Shown here piece after piece: positions 9,604-19,703 of a DNA stretch of 64,000 nt (positions are counted from its first letter, which is position 1; the number at the start of each line of letters is the position of its first letter). This DNA is from CAVVDY01 sp963819645 (GTDB lineage: Bacteria; Acidobacteriota; Terriglobia; Terriglobales; Acidobacteriaceae), in contig CAWFWZ010000003.1 of NCBI GenBank assembly GCA_963819645.1, positions 253,580 to 317,579 on the forward strand, read 5' to 3'. Position numbers and translations under genes: made by a program. The notes beneath the pieces are model-generated. The model was not told the DNA's origin, made no database searches, and saw nothing but the letters and a program-made list of their open reading frames with translations.

Positions 9604-11238
9604 ATGGCGACCGCAGTACAACCCGTTGTTGAACGCGAGAATTACCTGAATTCGAACTACGGCATCAAGTCGTGGCTGCTGACAACAGACCACAAGCGCA
9701 TTGCGCTGCTCTATCTGATGTCGATCACCGCCATGTTCTGGCTCGGTGGATTCTTCGCCATGATGATCCGCCTGGAGCTGCTCACCCCGGCGGGCGACCT
9801 GTTGACCTCCGACACCTACAACAAGATGTTCACCATGCACGGCATCACCATGGTGTTCTTCTTCCTGATTCCTTCGGTGCCGGCGGTCATCGGAAACTTC
9901 GTCATTCCTTTGATGGTGGGCGCAAAGGATCTGGCATTCCCCCGGCTGAACCTCGCCAGCTGGTACATCTACATGATCGGCGCCTGCCTGGCGCTGTGGG
10001 GATTCCTCTTCGGCGGCATCGATACCGGCTGGACCTTCTACACGCCGTTCAGCACCGCCTATTCGAATACGCACGTGGTCACGGTTGCGGTTGGAATCTT
10101 CGTGGTCGGATTCTCGTCCATCTTCACCGGCCTCAACTTCATCGTGACCATCCATCGCATGCGTGCGCCCGGTCTTACCTGGAGCCGCCTGCCGCTGTTC
10201 TGCTGGTCGAACTACGCTGCCAGCCTCATCATGGTGCTGGGCACGCCGGTCATCGCCATCACCCTGCTGCTGGTGGCGTTTGAACGCCTGTTCCACATCG
10301 GAGTGTTCAACCCCGCACTCGGCGGCGATCCGCTGCTCTTCCAGCACCTGTTCTGGTTCTACTCGCATCCGGCCGTCTACATCATGATTCTGCCGGGCAT
10401 GGGCGTTATCAGCGAGGTCATCACCTGCTTCTCGCGCAAGCGCGCCTTCGGATACGAATTCGTCGCCTTGGCTTCGATCGCTATCGCGGTGCTCGGCTTC
10501 CTGGTCTGGGCGCACCACATGTTCGTCGCCGGTATCTCGATGTACTCGGCGCTGGTGTTCTCCCTGCTGAGTTACTTCGTGGCCATTCCTTCCGCGGTGA
10601 AGGTCTTCAACTGGACGGCGACCATGTACAAGGGCTCGATACGCTACGAGACCCCGATGCTTTACGCCTGGGGCTTCATTGGACTGTTCACCGTGGGCGG
10701 CCTGACCGGCGTCTTCCTGGCTTCGCTGGGTATTGACGTCCACGTCACCGATACATACTTCGTGGTCGCACACTTCCACTACGTGATGGTGGGAGGCATG
10801 GTGCTCGCTTACATGGCGGGACTGCATTTCTGGTGGCCAAAGATTACCGGCAAGATGTATCCGGAAGCTCCGGCGAAGCTGTCGGCGTTGCTGGTGTTCG
10901 TCGGCTTCAACCTCACGTTCTTCCCGCAGTTCATCCTTGGCTACATGGGCATGCCACGTCGCTATCACGCTTATCCGCCTGAGTTCCAGGTGCTGAACGT
11001 GTTGTCGACCGCGGGCGCCTCGGTACTCGCCATTGGATACGTGCTGCCGATGATCTACTTCCTGTGGTCGCTGCGGTATGGCAAGGATGCCGGACCGAAT
11101 CCGTGGAACGCCGTGGGCCTCGAATGGATGACGCCTTCGCCGCCGCCGACCTTCAACTTTGACGAGACGCCGGTCGTGACCTGGGAGGCTTACGACTACG
11201 AGCACCAGCCGCAAGAGGAGATCACCGTTGGCCACTAG
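9604..11238 (+). CDS. coxA: Cytochrome c oxidase subunit I, heme-copper type A2
   Basis: Catalytic subunit with twelve expected helices, 544 residues from ATG 9604 (MATAVQPVV), chosen over the longer open frame because the upstream part overlaps coxB. Heme and CuB ligands are visible: MHGITMVFFF, FWFYSHPAVYIMILP, WAHHMFVAG and VAHFHYVMVGG. The sequence YSHPAVY lacks the Glu of the usual HPEVY and has the Tyr-Ser pair that marks the A2 subtype of heme-copper oxidases, as in Rhodothermus and Thermus caa3 enzymes. No frameshift. It reduces O2 to water and pumps protons. Confidence 0.96.
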   Translation: MATAVQPVVERENYLNSNYGIKSWLLTTDHKRIALLYLMSITAMFWLGGFFAMMIRLELLTPAGDLLTSDTYNKMFTMHGITMVFFFLIPSVPAVIGNFVIPLMVGAKDLAFPRLNLASWYIYMIGACLALWGFLFGGIDTGWTFYTPFSTAYSNTHVVTVAVGIFVVGFSSIFTGLNFIVTIHRMRAPGLTWSRLPLFCWSNYAASLIMVLGTPVIAITLLLVAFERLFHIGVFNPALGGDPLLFQHLFWFYSHPAVYIMILPGMGVISEVITCFSRKRAFGYEFVALASIAIAVLGFLVWAHHMFVAGISMYSALVFSLLSYFVAIPSAVKVFNWTATMYKGSIRYETPMLYAWGFIGLFTVGGLTGVFLASLGIDVHVTDTYFVVAHFHYVMVGGMVLAYMAGLHFWWPKITGKMYPEAPAKLSALLVFVGFNLTFFPQFILGYMGMPRRYHAYPPEFQVLNVLSTAGASVLAIGYVLPMIYFLWSLRYGKDAGPNPWNAVGLEWMTPSPPPTFNFDETPVVTWEAYDYEHQPQEEITVGH

Positions 11239-11917
11239 CTCCGAAATCCGGTCTGCTGAGCGTTCGTTCCAGCACCACTTCGCGTCGATGGTGCAGCAGC
11301 GCGACACCGCTACCTTCGGGATGTGGATGTTCCTGCTCACCGAAATCATGTTCTTCGGCGGGCTGTTCACCTCCTATCTGGTGTATCGCCACTCGTATTA
11401 CCAGGCCTTCGTCGAAGGCAGCCAGAAGATGAACATCATCCTCGGCGCGGTGAACACGGCAGTCCTGATTTGCAGCTCGCTGTCGATGGCGATGGGCGTT
11501 CGCGCCGCGCAGATGGGCAACAAGAAGCTGATGGTCATCCTTTTGCTCATCACGATCGTGTTTGGCTTCGGCTTCCTGGGCATCAAGGCAGACGAGTATC
11601 ACGAACACTGGCACAATCACGAATTTCCCGGACCAAACTTCCACTTTGAGACCGGCGATCCGGCGCATCCAGCGACTGATCCGTTGCACACCGAGATTTA
11701 TTTCGGGCTGTACTGGGCGATGACCGGCTTGCACGCGCTGCACATGATTATCGGAATCGGGCTGGTGACCTGGCTGGTGATTGCCGGTGCGCGAGGCGCA
11801 TTCAGTCCCATCTATTACAGTCCGGTGGAAAACGTCGGACTGTACTGGCACTTTGTCGACTTAGTGTGGATTTATCTCTTCCCGCTTTTGTACCTGATCA
11901 GTCATAAGCACAGCTAA
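11228..11917 (+). CDS. coxC: Cytochrome c oxidase subunit III
   Basis: 229 residues from TTG 11228, which overlaps the coxA stop by 11 bases; this start gives the normal N-terminus ATSSEIRSAERSF. Helices and family signatures are visible: TATFGMWMFLLTEIMFFGGLF near residue 32, GLYWAMTGLHALHMIIGI, and a C-terminal NVGLYWHFVDLVWIYLFPLLY. An insertion rich in His (YHEHWHNHEFPGPNFHFE) sits between helices and may be exposed. Subunit III stabilises the core and the proton-pumping activity of subunit I. Intact. Confidence 0.95.
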   Translation: MATSSEIRSAERSFQHHFASMVQQRDTATFGMWMFLLTEIMFFGGLFTSYLVYRHSYYQAFVEGSQKMNIILGAVNTAVLICSSLSMAMGVRAAQMGNKKLMVILLLITIVFGFGFLGIKADEYHEHWHNHEFPGPNFHFETGDPAHPATDPLHTEIYFGLYWAMTGLHALHMIIGIGLVTWLVIAGARGAFSPIYYSPVENVGLYWHFVDLVWIYLFPLLYLISHKHS

Positions 11918-11928
11918 CGAGGAAAACG

Positions 11929-12258
11929 ATGGCGCAGCCGGAACAACAACACGACGACGAATTTACCCACGTAGTACCAGCGTCGCTTTACATCGGCATC
12001 TGGGCCACGCTGATGGTTCTGACGCTGACCACCGTACTTGCCTCGTTCGCTGAACTCGGCCCCTTCAACATCGTGGTCGCTTTGCTGATTGCGACCATCA
12101 AGGGCACGCTGGTGGTGCTGTTCTTTATGCACCTGCGCTACAGCCCCAAGCTGACCATGGCCGCGGTGATTGCATCGATATTCTTCCTCTTCATCATGTT
12201 CTCGTTGACCATGACCGACTACCTGTCGCGCGCCTGGGCAACCTACGCGGGACGGTGA
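11929..12258 (+). CDS. coxD: Cytochrome c oxidase subunit IV (CyoD/CtaF-like)
   Basis: A 109-residue protein with three hydrophobic helices (IGIWATLMVLTLTTVLASF, VVALLIATIKGTLVVLFFM, VIASIFFLFIMFSLTM), the length and topology of the prokaryotic subunit IV family. It follows coxC by 11 bases with GAGG upstream of its ATG and closes the oxidase cluster. The next 95 bases hold a run of CAGTTGTCAGT- and CCTGACACCTGA-type near repeats and no clear terminator. Confidence 0.9.
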   Translation: MAQPEQQHDDEFTHVVPASLYIGIWATLMVLTLTTVLASFAELGPFNIVVALLIATIKGTLVVLFFMHLRYSPKLTMAAVIASIFFLFIMFSLTMTDYLSRAWATYAGR

Positions 12259-12354
12259 AAGAACAGTTGTCAGTTGTCGGTGGTCAGTTGTCAGTGATGG
12301 AACTGGTTTCAATCTAGGACAGTAACACCTGACACCTGATACCTGACACTCTTC

Positions 12355-13407
12355 CTACTGATTCAACGCGTAGTACCCATGCCGCGCATGCACCATCAGC
12401 TTCTTCGGATTCTGCACTTCGACTTGCAGCGCGTGGTAGCCAGGTAGTTCGTCCTGCGGGCGGAATGAGACGTAGTACTGCGTGCGCAACTCCTGCTCGA
12501 GTTCGCTGAAGATGGCGTCGGCCTCGCGCGCGTTGTTGGCGATGAAGAACCTTCCGCCGGTCTCGTCAGCCAGCTTCTGCAGTACGCCATCGCCCGGATA
12601 GCGGCGCTTACTCAGGTGAAGATTGAGAGTGTAAATCTGGATCTCGCTGCGTTGTGCGGCGGCAATGACGTCGTTCAGCACATGCCGGCTTCCGGTGTCC
12701 TCGCCGTCGGAGATAACGATCATCACCCGGTGGACGGGTCCGCTCTCCGGGGCCTTCCACTGATTGACACAGCCGGAATATACGGCGTCGAAGAACTCGG
12801 TTGATTCACCCGGCCCTTTCGCCTGCTTCACCGCCCCAATCAAGTCGGAGATTTCGCTGGTCGGGTCCTGGAAGATCTGCACCGTATCGCCGAAGGCCAT
12901 GACGAAGCCGCGATCGCTGCCCGGCCGAACCACTCGCCGTAGGAACGCCAGCGCGACCGACTTCTCCTGTGCCATGGCGCGCTTCATCGAGTCGCTTACA
13001 TCCAGCAGCAGTCCTACACGCAGGGGCAGGTCACTCATCTTCTCGAAGTGCTTAATGTGATCCACCGGAATTTGATCGTCGAGGATACGAACATCAGAGA
13101 GAGACAGGTCGGGAATCAGACGCCCATGTTCGTCCGCCACCGTGAACTGCAACCGCACTTCGGGAACGTTCCTGCGGATGGTGTAAGCCGCATTCAAACT
13201 CGCCGGACTCGCTGCGCCTGGCGCCGATCCGATTCCCGAGAGTCCGGGCGGCATGCGTGCGGAGTTTCCGTGGTCCAACCCGGCGGGCACATCGTAGGTC
13301 GCAGCGGAGAGATAGTCGAAGCCACCCGACACCCAATATCCGACGCCAGCCAACATGCCTCCGCTGGTGGCGAGCAGGAGGCCGGCGATCAGGGTGGAAC
13401 GCTGCAC
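12355..13407 (-). CDS. VWFA-domain secreted/membrane-anchored protein
   Basis: Convergent with the oxidase operon. An N-terminal hydrophobic anchor (STLIAGLLLATSGGMLAGVG) is followed by a linker, a beta domain (VRLQFTVADEHGRLIPDLSL) and a von Willebrand factor A domain with an intact MIDAS motif DVSDSMK and VISDGEDTGS. The C-terminal segment (YYVSFRPQDELPGYHALQVE) is typical of the acidobacterial VWFA-related family. GTG 13407 puts the anchor at the N-terminus; ATG 13599 and 13647 are in-frame alternatives without better ribosome sites. Family members are thought to bind ligands outside the cell; the ligand is unknown. Confidence 0.8.
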   Translation of the reverse strand: MQRSTLIAGLLLATSGGMLAGVGYWVSGGFDYLSAATYDVPAGLDHGNSARMPPGLSGIGSAPGAASPASLNAAYTIRRNVPEVRLQFTVADEHGRLIPDLSLSDVRILDDQIPVDHIKHFEKMSDLPLRVGLLLDVSDSMKRAMAQEKSVALAFLRRVVRPGSDRGFVMAFGDTVQIFQDPTSEISDLIGAVKQAKGPGESTEFFDAVYSGCVNQWKAPESGPVHRVMIVISDGEDTGSRHVLNDVIAAAQRSEIQIYTLNLHLSKRRYPGDGVLQKLADETGGRFFIANNAREADAIFSELEQELRTQYYVSFRPQDELPGYHALQVEVQNPKKLMVHARHGYYALNQ

Positions 13408-13683
13408 AAATGAGCTATCGGCTATGCTGACGCCCCGTCTTGAGAAGAGCGTGGAAACAGCGGCGCGACTTCGGAGCTCCGGCCGGTCTCTCCACGACCT
13501 TTTGCATGTCCGTACCCCAAAAGTGCCTCTCGGGAGTGAGGCAACCGTAGTACGAACGATGCACGACGGCGTTGCAAAGGTTGTAAAGGGTGGTTTCATC
13601 ATGCTGTAACAAGTTCTGCATACTCTATTTGCGAGATGATCACACACGAAAATGAAAATTCCGCGGTCAGCTACAATTCAGCC

Positions 13684-14381
13684 GTGAAGCAGACCATCTT
13701 CGCGGTGGAAGACGACACTGACATTTCCCGTCTGGTACGCCATCATCTGGAGGGCGCGGGATACGCCGTGCGCACCTTTACTTCGGCGTCCGGCGTAGTT
13801 GCCGAGGCGGAGAAGACAGCCGCCATCTCTTTTCCTGCTGGACATCATGATTCCCGGCGGCGATGGCCTGGAGCTGTGCCGGCGTATTCGCCAGACCAGC
13901 TCGCATCGCCATGGTGCCGGTCATCTTTCTGACCGCGCGCATCAGCGAGTCTGACAAAGTCATCGGCCTGGAACTGGGAGCGGACGACTACATCCCCAAA
14001 CCGTTCAGCCCGCGTGAGCTGGTGGCGCGCATTCGCGCCGTGCTGCGCCGCTTCGAGCGGCCGCTGGCGCCGGCCATCGTCAAGGCCGGAGAAATCGAGA
14101 TCGACAGCGGCGGCATGACGCTGATGGTTCGCGGCGTGCTGACGCAGACGACGGCCACGGAGTTTCGGCTTCTGGAATACCTGGCTCGTCATCCGGGACG
14201 CGTGTTTACCCGCGATCAGCTGCTCGATGCGGTATGGCGCGACACGCACTACGTCACACCCCGCTCGGTGGACGTGTACGTGCGCCGCATCCGTGAGAAG
14301 ATCGAAGCCAATCCCGATGAGCCTCGCTACCTGAAGACGGTGCGCGGAGCCGGGTACCGCTTCGAGGTCCCCAAACTGTGA
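13684..14381 (+). CDS. OmpR/PhoB-type response regulator (two frameshifts)
   Basis: Receiver domain starts VKQTIFAVEDDTDISRLVRH, with the acidic pair EDD. The phospho-acceptor region (LLDIMIPGGDGLELCRR) appears in another frame near 13835-13880. After a second change near 13905 the frame VIFLTARISESDK..DDYIPKPFS continues with the conserved Thr and Lys. A winged-helix DNA-binding domain follows (TEFRLLEYLARHPGRVFTRD, then SVDVYVRRIREKIE). GTG 13684 is preferred because it starts exactly at the domain; ATG 13636 is an alternative. A TACAAT box lies 6 bases before the GTG, so a leaderless message is possible. The stop overlaps the kinase start (GTGA). Confidence 0.87.
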
Positions 14382-16124
14382 AGAGTCGCATTTTCGTCAA
14401 GTTGTTCGCCGCGGCGTTATTGATTATCGCCGTGTGCGCACTGACGATGAATGTGCTGATTCAGAAAGCCTGGGAAGACATGCTGCGCAGCGAGATTGAG
14501 ACCTCGCTGCGCGCAGAAGACCGTGCTGTTCGCCTCCCGCATCGAGAGCACTCCGCCGGATTCCATTCGCAAGGTAACGGCTGAGACTGGCGCAACTGCT
14601 GGGCGCCCGGGCCACAGTCATCGATCGCGCCGGCAAGGTGCTGGCCGACTCGGATGCCGATGCCGATACCATGGAGAACCACGCCGCTCGCCCGGAGTTC
14701 GTGGCTGCCTTGCACGGGCAAGTTGGGCAGCGACATCCGCAACAGCCATACCCTGGGAATTCCGTTTCTCTACGTCGCGACGCCGGTCCCTGGGGGCGCG
14801 GTACGCATGGCGTATCCGCTTACCGTCCTGCAGCAGGCGGATCGCCAGGTACGCAATGCGCTGATCAAGAGCTCGGCCGTCGCCGTGCTGATCGCGATGG
14901 TGTTCGCGTTTTTTGCGACTCAGTCGCTGGGGAAACGGCTGCGCCGAATTACCGAATTTGCCGAGCGGGTGGCGGCGGGCGATCTTTCGGCCCGAATCCA
15001 GGAAGACTCCAGTCCGACGAAATCGCGCACGTCGCAACCGCCCTCGACAAGACGGCGCGCAAGCTGGAAGACGGTTTCCGGGCGCTGGAGAACAGCCGCC
15101 AGACGCTGGAGACGCTGCTGAATTCCATGCAGGAGCCGGTGATTGCCGTGTCACCGGATGGCGCGTGTCTATGGGCCAATCAGCGCATGGAACGCCTGCT
15201 GCCCAGCGGCATACGGCTGGGCGAACCGCTGGTGCAGTCGGCTCGCGATCCGGAGATTCTGCGCGCCGTGCAGGATGCGCTGGACACGCGCGACGTGACC
15301 CTTGGCTCGCGCGGCGAAGATTTTTTCCGGCCGCGTGTTCGATCTGACCGCCGCTCCCATGCCGGGCGGAGGCGCGGTCGCCGTGCTGCACGATCAGACC
15401 GAGATCGAGCGGGTGGAAAAGACACGGCGCGACTTTATCGCCAACGTCTCGCACGAACTGCGCACCCCACTGACCTCGATCCAGGGCTACGCGGAAACGT
15501 TGTTGGACAGCAACGGCGTTACCGGTCAATCACGCGATTTCGTTGAGATCATCCGCAAGAATGCTGCGCGCATGGCGCGTCTCACCGAAGACCTGCTGGT
15601 GCTGGCCCGGGTGGAATCGGGCGAGCGCAACTTCACCTATGAAATGATATCGCCGCAGGAGTTGCTCAAAGACGTGCAGCAGACCTTCGGGGAAATCTGC
15701 GAAAGCCGCGGCGATGGAGCTTTCAGTGATCAATACTGCGTCGTCTGCGGTCTTCGTCGATCGCGATGCGATTCACCAGGTCTTCGGTAATCTGGTAGAG
15801 AACGCGATGAAGTATGGCGAATCCGGAAAGAAAATCATTGTGGGCGCCTGCGAGACCGAAGACGGGGTTCAGTTTTTCGTGCGCGACTTTGGCGAAGGCA
15901 TTCCCAGCGAGCATCTGCCCCGGCTCTTCGAACGCTTCTACCGCGTCGACAAGGCCCGCTCCCGCGAGGCCAGCGGCACCGGCCTGGGCCTGGCCATCGT
16001 CAAGCACGTGGTTCGTGCGCATGGCGGCTCCATCAAAGCCGAGAGCGAACTGAATCACGGCGCTACCTTCTATTTCACCCTGCCGCGGCAGGAAGTCGCC
16101 TCCGAGCGTTTGAGCATCGCGTAA
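14378..16124 (+). CDS. PhoR-like sensor histidine kinase (about six frameshifts)
   Basis: Partner of the preceding regulator. Reconstructed order: a first membrane helix (LFAAALLIIAVCALTMNVLI), a periplasmic sensor stretch (14500-14830), a second helix (AVAVLIAMVFAFFA), HAMP (RRITEFAERVAAGDLSARIQ), a PAS-like segment (LLNSMQEPVIAVSPDG), HisKA with H-box FIANVSHELRTPLTSIQGY, and HATPase_c with N box NLVENAMKYGE, G1 DFGEGIP and G2 GTGLGLAIVKH. Frame changes fall near 14525, 14585, 14725, 15015, 15325 and 15710. Each block is clean between them, so the gene was probably intact in the organism. What it senses cannot be read from the sequence. Confidence 0.87.
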
Positions 16125-16132
16125 AGAAGGTT

Positions 16133-16318
16133 TTCACCACAGAGGTATGAAGGAAACCGCGGAGTAGAGAAGCGATACGCGCATCGCGCAGACCTCCTTA
16201 TTGTCGGCTGTCGTCCCGAGCGGAGCGCACCGGAGTCGAGGGACCTGCATTTTCATCTCATAACCCTGCGACGGGCGCAGCTCCAACAGACCTCATTTCC
16301 CCGTGCCTCCGTGGTGAA
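16133..16318. repeat. Possible MITE-like element with terminal inverted repeats
   Basis: The 186-base stretch opens with TTCACCACAGAGG (16133-16145) and closes with CCTCCGTGGTGAA (16306-16318), inverted copies differing at one base. Inside is one GTCGTCCCGAGC...GAGGGACCTGC dispersed repeat (about 16209-16248). No coding capacity. It occupies most of the gap between the kinase and the potassium channel gene. Confidence 0.45.
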
Positions 16319-16357
16319 TGGTTTTAGCGTTGCGCCACCCCGAACCCAGGCCGCAGA

Positions 16358-17370
16358 ATGGCACTGGTGAGAGCGCTCCCCAATCTGCGCATTATCTCGT
16401 TAGCCCTGATCGCCCTGGTACTGATCGGCATTGTCGGGTTTCATTACATCGAAGGCTGGACGTGGTTTGAGGGCTTCTACATGGTCCTCACCACCATCAC
16501 TACCATTGGATACGGAGAGCTTCACCCGCTCTCCCACATCGGCCGGCTCTTCAACACGTTCATCATCATCGCCGGCGTAGGTCTGCTGCTGCTCCTCACC
16601 GGAGGAGCAGCGCAAGCATTGTTAGAATTCGAGTTGCAGACGGTCTTCGGCAGGAGGCGCATGGAGCGCGACATCAGCCGTTTGTCGGATCACTACATCA
16701 TTTGCGGCGCCGGACGTGTGGGCCGCAGCGTTGCGCGCGAGCTGGCACGCAAGCCCGTGCCCTTTGTCATGGTCGACACCGACGAAGCCAAGCTCCAGCG
16801 CTACAGCGATGAGGGCTGGCTCTCTCAGGTAGGCGATGCCACCCATGAGCACGTTCTGCGGCAGGTGCGCATCGAGCATGCCAAAGGCCTGGTGGCTGCC
16901 ACCACCACGGACGCCATCAATATCTATGTCATCCTCACCGCCCGCGGGATGAATCCCAAGCTGAAGATCATCGCCCGCGCCAGCGAAGAGGACGCCGAGA
17001 AGCACCTGCTTACGGCAGGCGCCGATTCCGTCGTGTTGCCTTACACCTTTGCTGGATACCGAATCGCACAAACCTTCATGCGTCCCCACGTCGTCGATTT
17101 CTTCGATACCGCGATGAACCGGCAACGCCCGCTCGAGATCGAAGAGATCCTGGTGGAGGCAAGGGTCGTCCATCAGTCGGCAAGACACTCGAGGCTTCCC
17201 GCATCCGCCAGGAGTTGGGCGTCATTGTGCTGGCAATAAAAGGCGAGGGCTCGGATATGTCCTTCAATCCCCCACCGGATGCCGTCATTCATGCCGGCGA
17301 TCACTTGATCGCCATGGGCGACCTGCACGGCCTGCGGCAGCTCGAGCGTATGGCTTCGGAGCGCATATGA
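16358..17370 (+). CDS. Two-TM potassium channel with TrkA-N/TrkA-C regulatory domains (frameshift near end)
   Basis: First helix SLALIALVLIGIVGFHYI, then a selectivity filter TTITTIGYGE near 16490, a second helix FNTFIIIAGVGLLLLLTG, and an RCK/TrkA-N Rossmann domain beginning HYIICGAGRVGRSVARELA that should bind nucleotide. The frame changes near 17160; the alternative frame continues KTLEASRIRQELGVIVLAIK (TrkA-C) and ends ..LERMASERI with TGA at 17368-17370. That overlaps the next ATG as ATGA. Reconstructed length about 337 residues, normal for MthK-like channels. Confidence 0.88.
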
Positions 17371-18939
17371 AAATCACCACCGCCGCCGAGATGCGCGAGA
17401 TTGATCGCGTAACCACCGAGAAGTATGGGGTGCCCTCGCTCACCTTGATGGAGAACGCGGGCACCGGCGTCGCCGATTTCATCCTGGAGCGCTATCCCGA
17501 AGCGCAGCGCATTACCGTCATTTGCGGCAAGGGCAACAACGGTGGCGATGGTTTCGTGGTTGCACGGAAGCTTCACGAAGCGGGGCGGGTGGTCGAGGTG
17601 ATTCTGCTTGCGCGTCCCGACGAGTTAAAGGGCGACGCCGCCGATATGTTCCAGAAATTGCCACTGCGCGCGGCTTCCGTCGAAACTTCACAGCAATTGA
17701 CGGCAGAGTTTTCGCGCGCCGTGGCCAGCTGCGACCTGATCGTCGATGCCATCCTGGGCACAGGGTTCAAACCTCCGGTGAAAGGCCTCTACGCCGAGGC
17801 CATCACAGCGATGAATCGTAGCGGCAAGCCAGTGGTCGCAGTCGATATTCCTTCGGGGGCCGAGTCCGATTCGACGCAGCCGCAATCCGGCGAAGGCATC
17901 GCGCGGGCAGATGCCATCGTGACGTTCACTGCGCCGCGTCCGGCGCACGTCTTCGGAGCGCTCACGCGCGGCCCGGTGGTGGTAATGCCGATCGGTAGTC
18001 CCGATGAGGCGATTGTCTCGTCGCTGAATCTGGAGGTGACGACACCACGCGACTTCTCTCGCCTGCTCGCGCCGCGTCCTCTGGACTCGAACAAGGGAAT
18101 GTACGGCCACGCGCTCATCGTCGGCGGATCGCTGGGCAAGTCCGGCGCTGCAGCGATGGCGGGAATGGCGGCACTACGCGCAGGCGCCGGGCTGAGTACG
18201 GTCGCGGTTCCTCGCAGCGTGCTGCCGAGCGTTGCTTCGTTCGCAGCGGAGTTGATGACCGAGCCGCTGCCGGAAACGCAGAGCTGGCGGCATCGACACG
18301 TTGCGCTGGATCGCGTCGTCGAGCTGGCAAGCACGATGACAGTCGTTGCACTGGGTCCGGGAATCGGCCGCGAGACCGAGACGTTTGCAGTTTGTGCACG
18401 AACTCGTCAAGCGTGTGAAGTGCCCGATGGTGATTGACGCCGACGGGCTGAACGCGTTTCAGGGCAAGACGGAGTTGCTCGATGGCAGCGAGCGGCCGCT
18501 GGTGCTGACGCCACATCCGGGCGAGATGTCGCGGCTCACCGGGTTATCGATCAAAGCCATTCAGGCGGATCGGCTGAACGTTGCGCGCAGCTTCGCCGAG
18601 GAGCATCATCTCGTGCTGGTGCTGAAGGGAAGCAACACGATCGTCGCGCTGCCCGATGGGCAAGCCTGGGTGAATCCCACCGGCAATCCGGGCATGGCGA
18701 CCGGCGGCACGGGCGACATCCTGACCGGCATGACGGCAGGCGTGATCGGCCAGATGCCGGACGATGTGGCACGTGCGACTGTTGCCGCCGTTTACCTGCA
18801 CGGCCTGGCAGGCGATGTAGCTGCCGAAACCATGGGCGAGCACTCGCTCACAGCCACGGATCTTCTGACCGCATTGCCCGAGGCCTTTCGCCGCGCGACG
18901 AAGTGGGCGGGTGAAAGAGTGGTGCGCATCCGCGGATGA
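17367..18939 (+). CDS. nnr: Bifunctional NAD(P)HX epimerase / ADP-dependent dehydratase (one frameshift)
   Basis: Metabolite-repair enzyme that restores damaged hydrated NAD(P)H. The N-terminal YjeF_N epimerase domain has GKGNNGGDGFVVARKL and a later Asp-rich substrate loop (DLIVDAILGTGF). The C-terminal ribokinase-like dehydratase domain has HALIVGGSLGKSGAAAMAG, TPHPGEMSRL and the signature NPGMATGGTGDILTGMTAG. Frame changes near 18385, between GPGIGRETETF and FVHELVKRVKCPMVIDADG. About 523 residues in all. Start overlaps the channel stop; stop overlaps the tsaE start. Confidence 0.9.
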
Positions 18940-19365
18940 GCCACCCACGAATACATTACCCACTCCGCCGAAGAAACCATCGCACTCGGCCGCGAGCTTG
19001 CTCCTACACTGAAGGACGCGCGCATGGTCATCCTGCGCGGCGATCTTGGAGCGGGCAAGACCACGCTGGTCAAAGGCATCGCCGAAGGCTTACAGGCCGC
19101 CTCGCGCGACGACATTACCAGTCCGACGTTCACCCTCATCCACGAATTCCGCGGGCCCGAAGTTACGCTGTATCACGTCGATCTTTATCGCATCGAGACC
19201 GAACGCGAGTTGCAGACTTTAGGACTTGACGAACTCTTTGCCGAATCCGGCAATCTCGTTCTGCTGGAATGGGGCGACAAGTTTCCGCGCTTTCAACGCG
19301 AACGTGACCTTGAGATCGCAATCGAGCGGCGGGGAGAGCAGGAACGGACAATCTACATACGCTAA
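18936..19365 (+). CDS. tsaE: TsaE, ATPase for tRNA t6A37 modification (frameshift at the start)
   Basis: P-loop protein with Walker A GDLGAGKTTLVKG near 19040, then DDITSPTFTLIHEF and YHVDLYRI, the TsaE signature. It drives turnover of the TsaBD complex in N6-threonylcarbamoyladenosine synthesis. The conserved N-terminus ATHEYITHSAEETIALGREL is readable from 18940, but no start codon is in frame with it. ATG 18936 overlaps the upstream stop as ATGA and is one base out of frame, so a single-base error right after the start is likely. About 142 residues. Confidence 0.87.
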
Positions 19366-19703
19366 GTGCGGCTGAACATCTCAACCAGCAGCGCCGAAAC
19401 ACTCGCGGCGGCTATTTCACCCACCTGGCCCAGTTTCTTCACTGCTCGGCCCTGATCAATGCTTCTGATCTGGTCCAATGCTATCTGCCCTGTCTTTCCC
19501 TGGAATCGAATACGTATCCTGGTGGGATACGGCCGATCGGCCGTGGTGAGCGGGGCTACCAGTACAGTTCGCAAGTGGTCATTCATCTCGTCAGGCGAGA
19601 CAACTAGACAGGGCCGGGTTTTGCGCATCTCCGAGCCGACCGTGGGGTCTAGTTTCACCAGCCATATCTCATCCTGGCGTGGGGCCGCTTTTACCAATGC
19701 CAT
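19362..19703 (-). CDS. mazF: MazF/PemK-family toxin (endoribonuclease)
   Basis: 113-residue protein with the PemK/MazF pattern: QDEIWLVKLDPTVGSEMRKT, RPCLVVSPDEMN, VLVAPLTT, and GKTGQIALDQIRSIDQGR. Family members cleave mRNA at specific short sequences. It overlaps the antitoxin gene by 13 bases, the usual coupled arrangement with the antitoxin first. Its stop overlaps the end of tsaE by four bases in a convergent layout. Intact. Confidence 0.9.
   Translation of the reverse strand: MALVKAAPRQDEIWLVKLDPTVGSEMRKTRPCLVVSPDEMNDHLRTVLVAPLTTADRPYPTRIRIRFQGKTGQIALDQIRSIDQGRAVKKLGQVGEIAAASVSALLVEMFSRT

Noticed and set aside
9505..11370. 621-codon open frame on the minus strand opposite coxA
   Set aside because: It is the complement of a strongly conserved oxidase subunit, full of His/Glu/Arg with no domain; open only because of the G/C-biased third positions of coxA.
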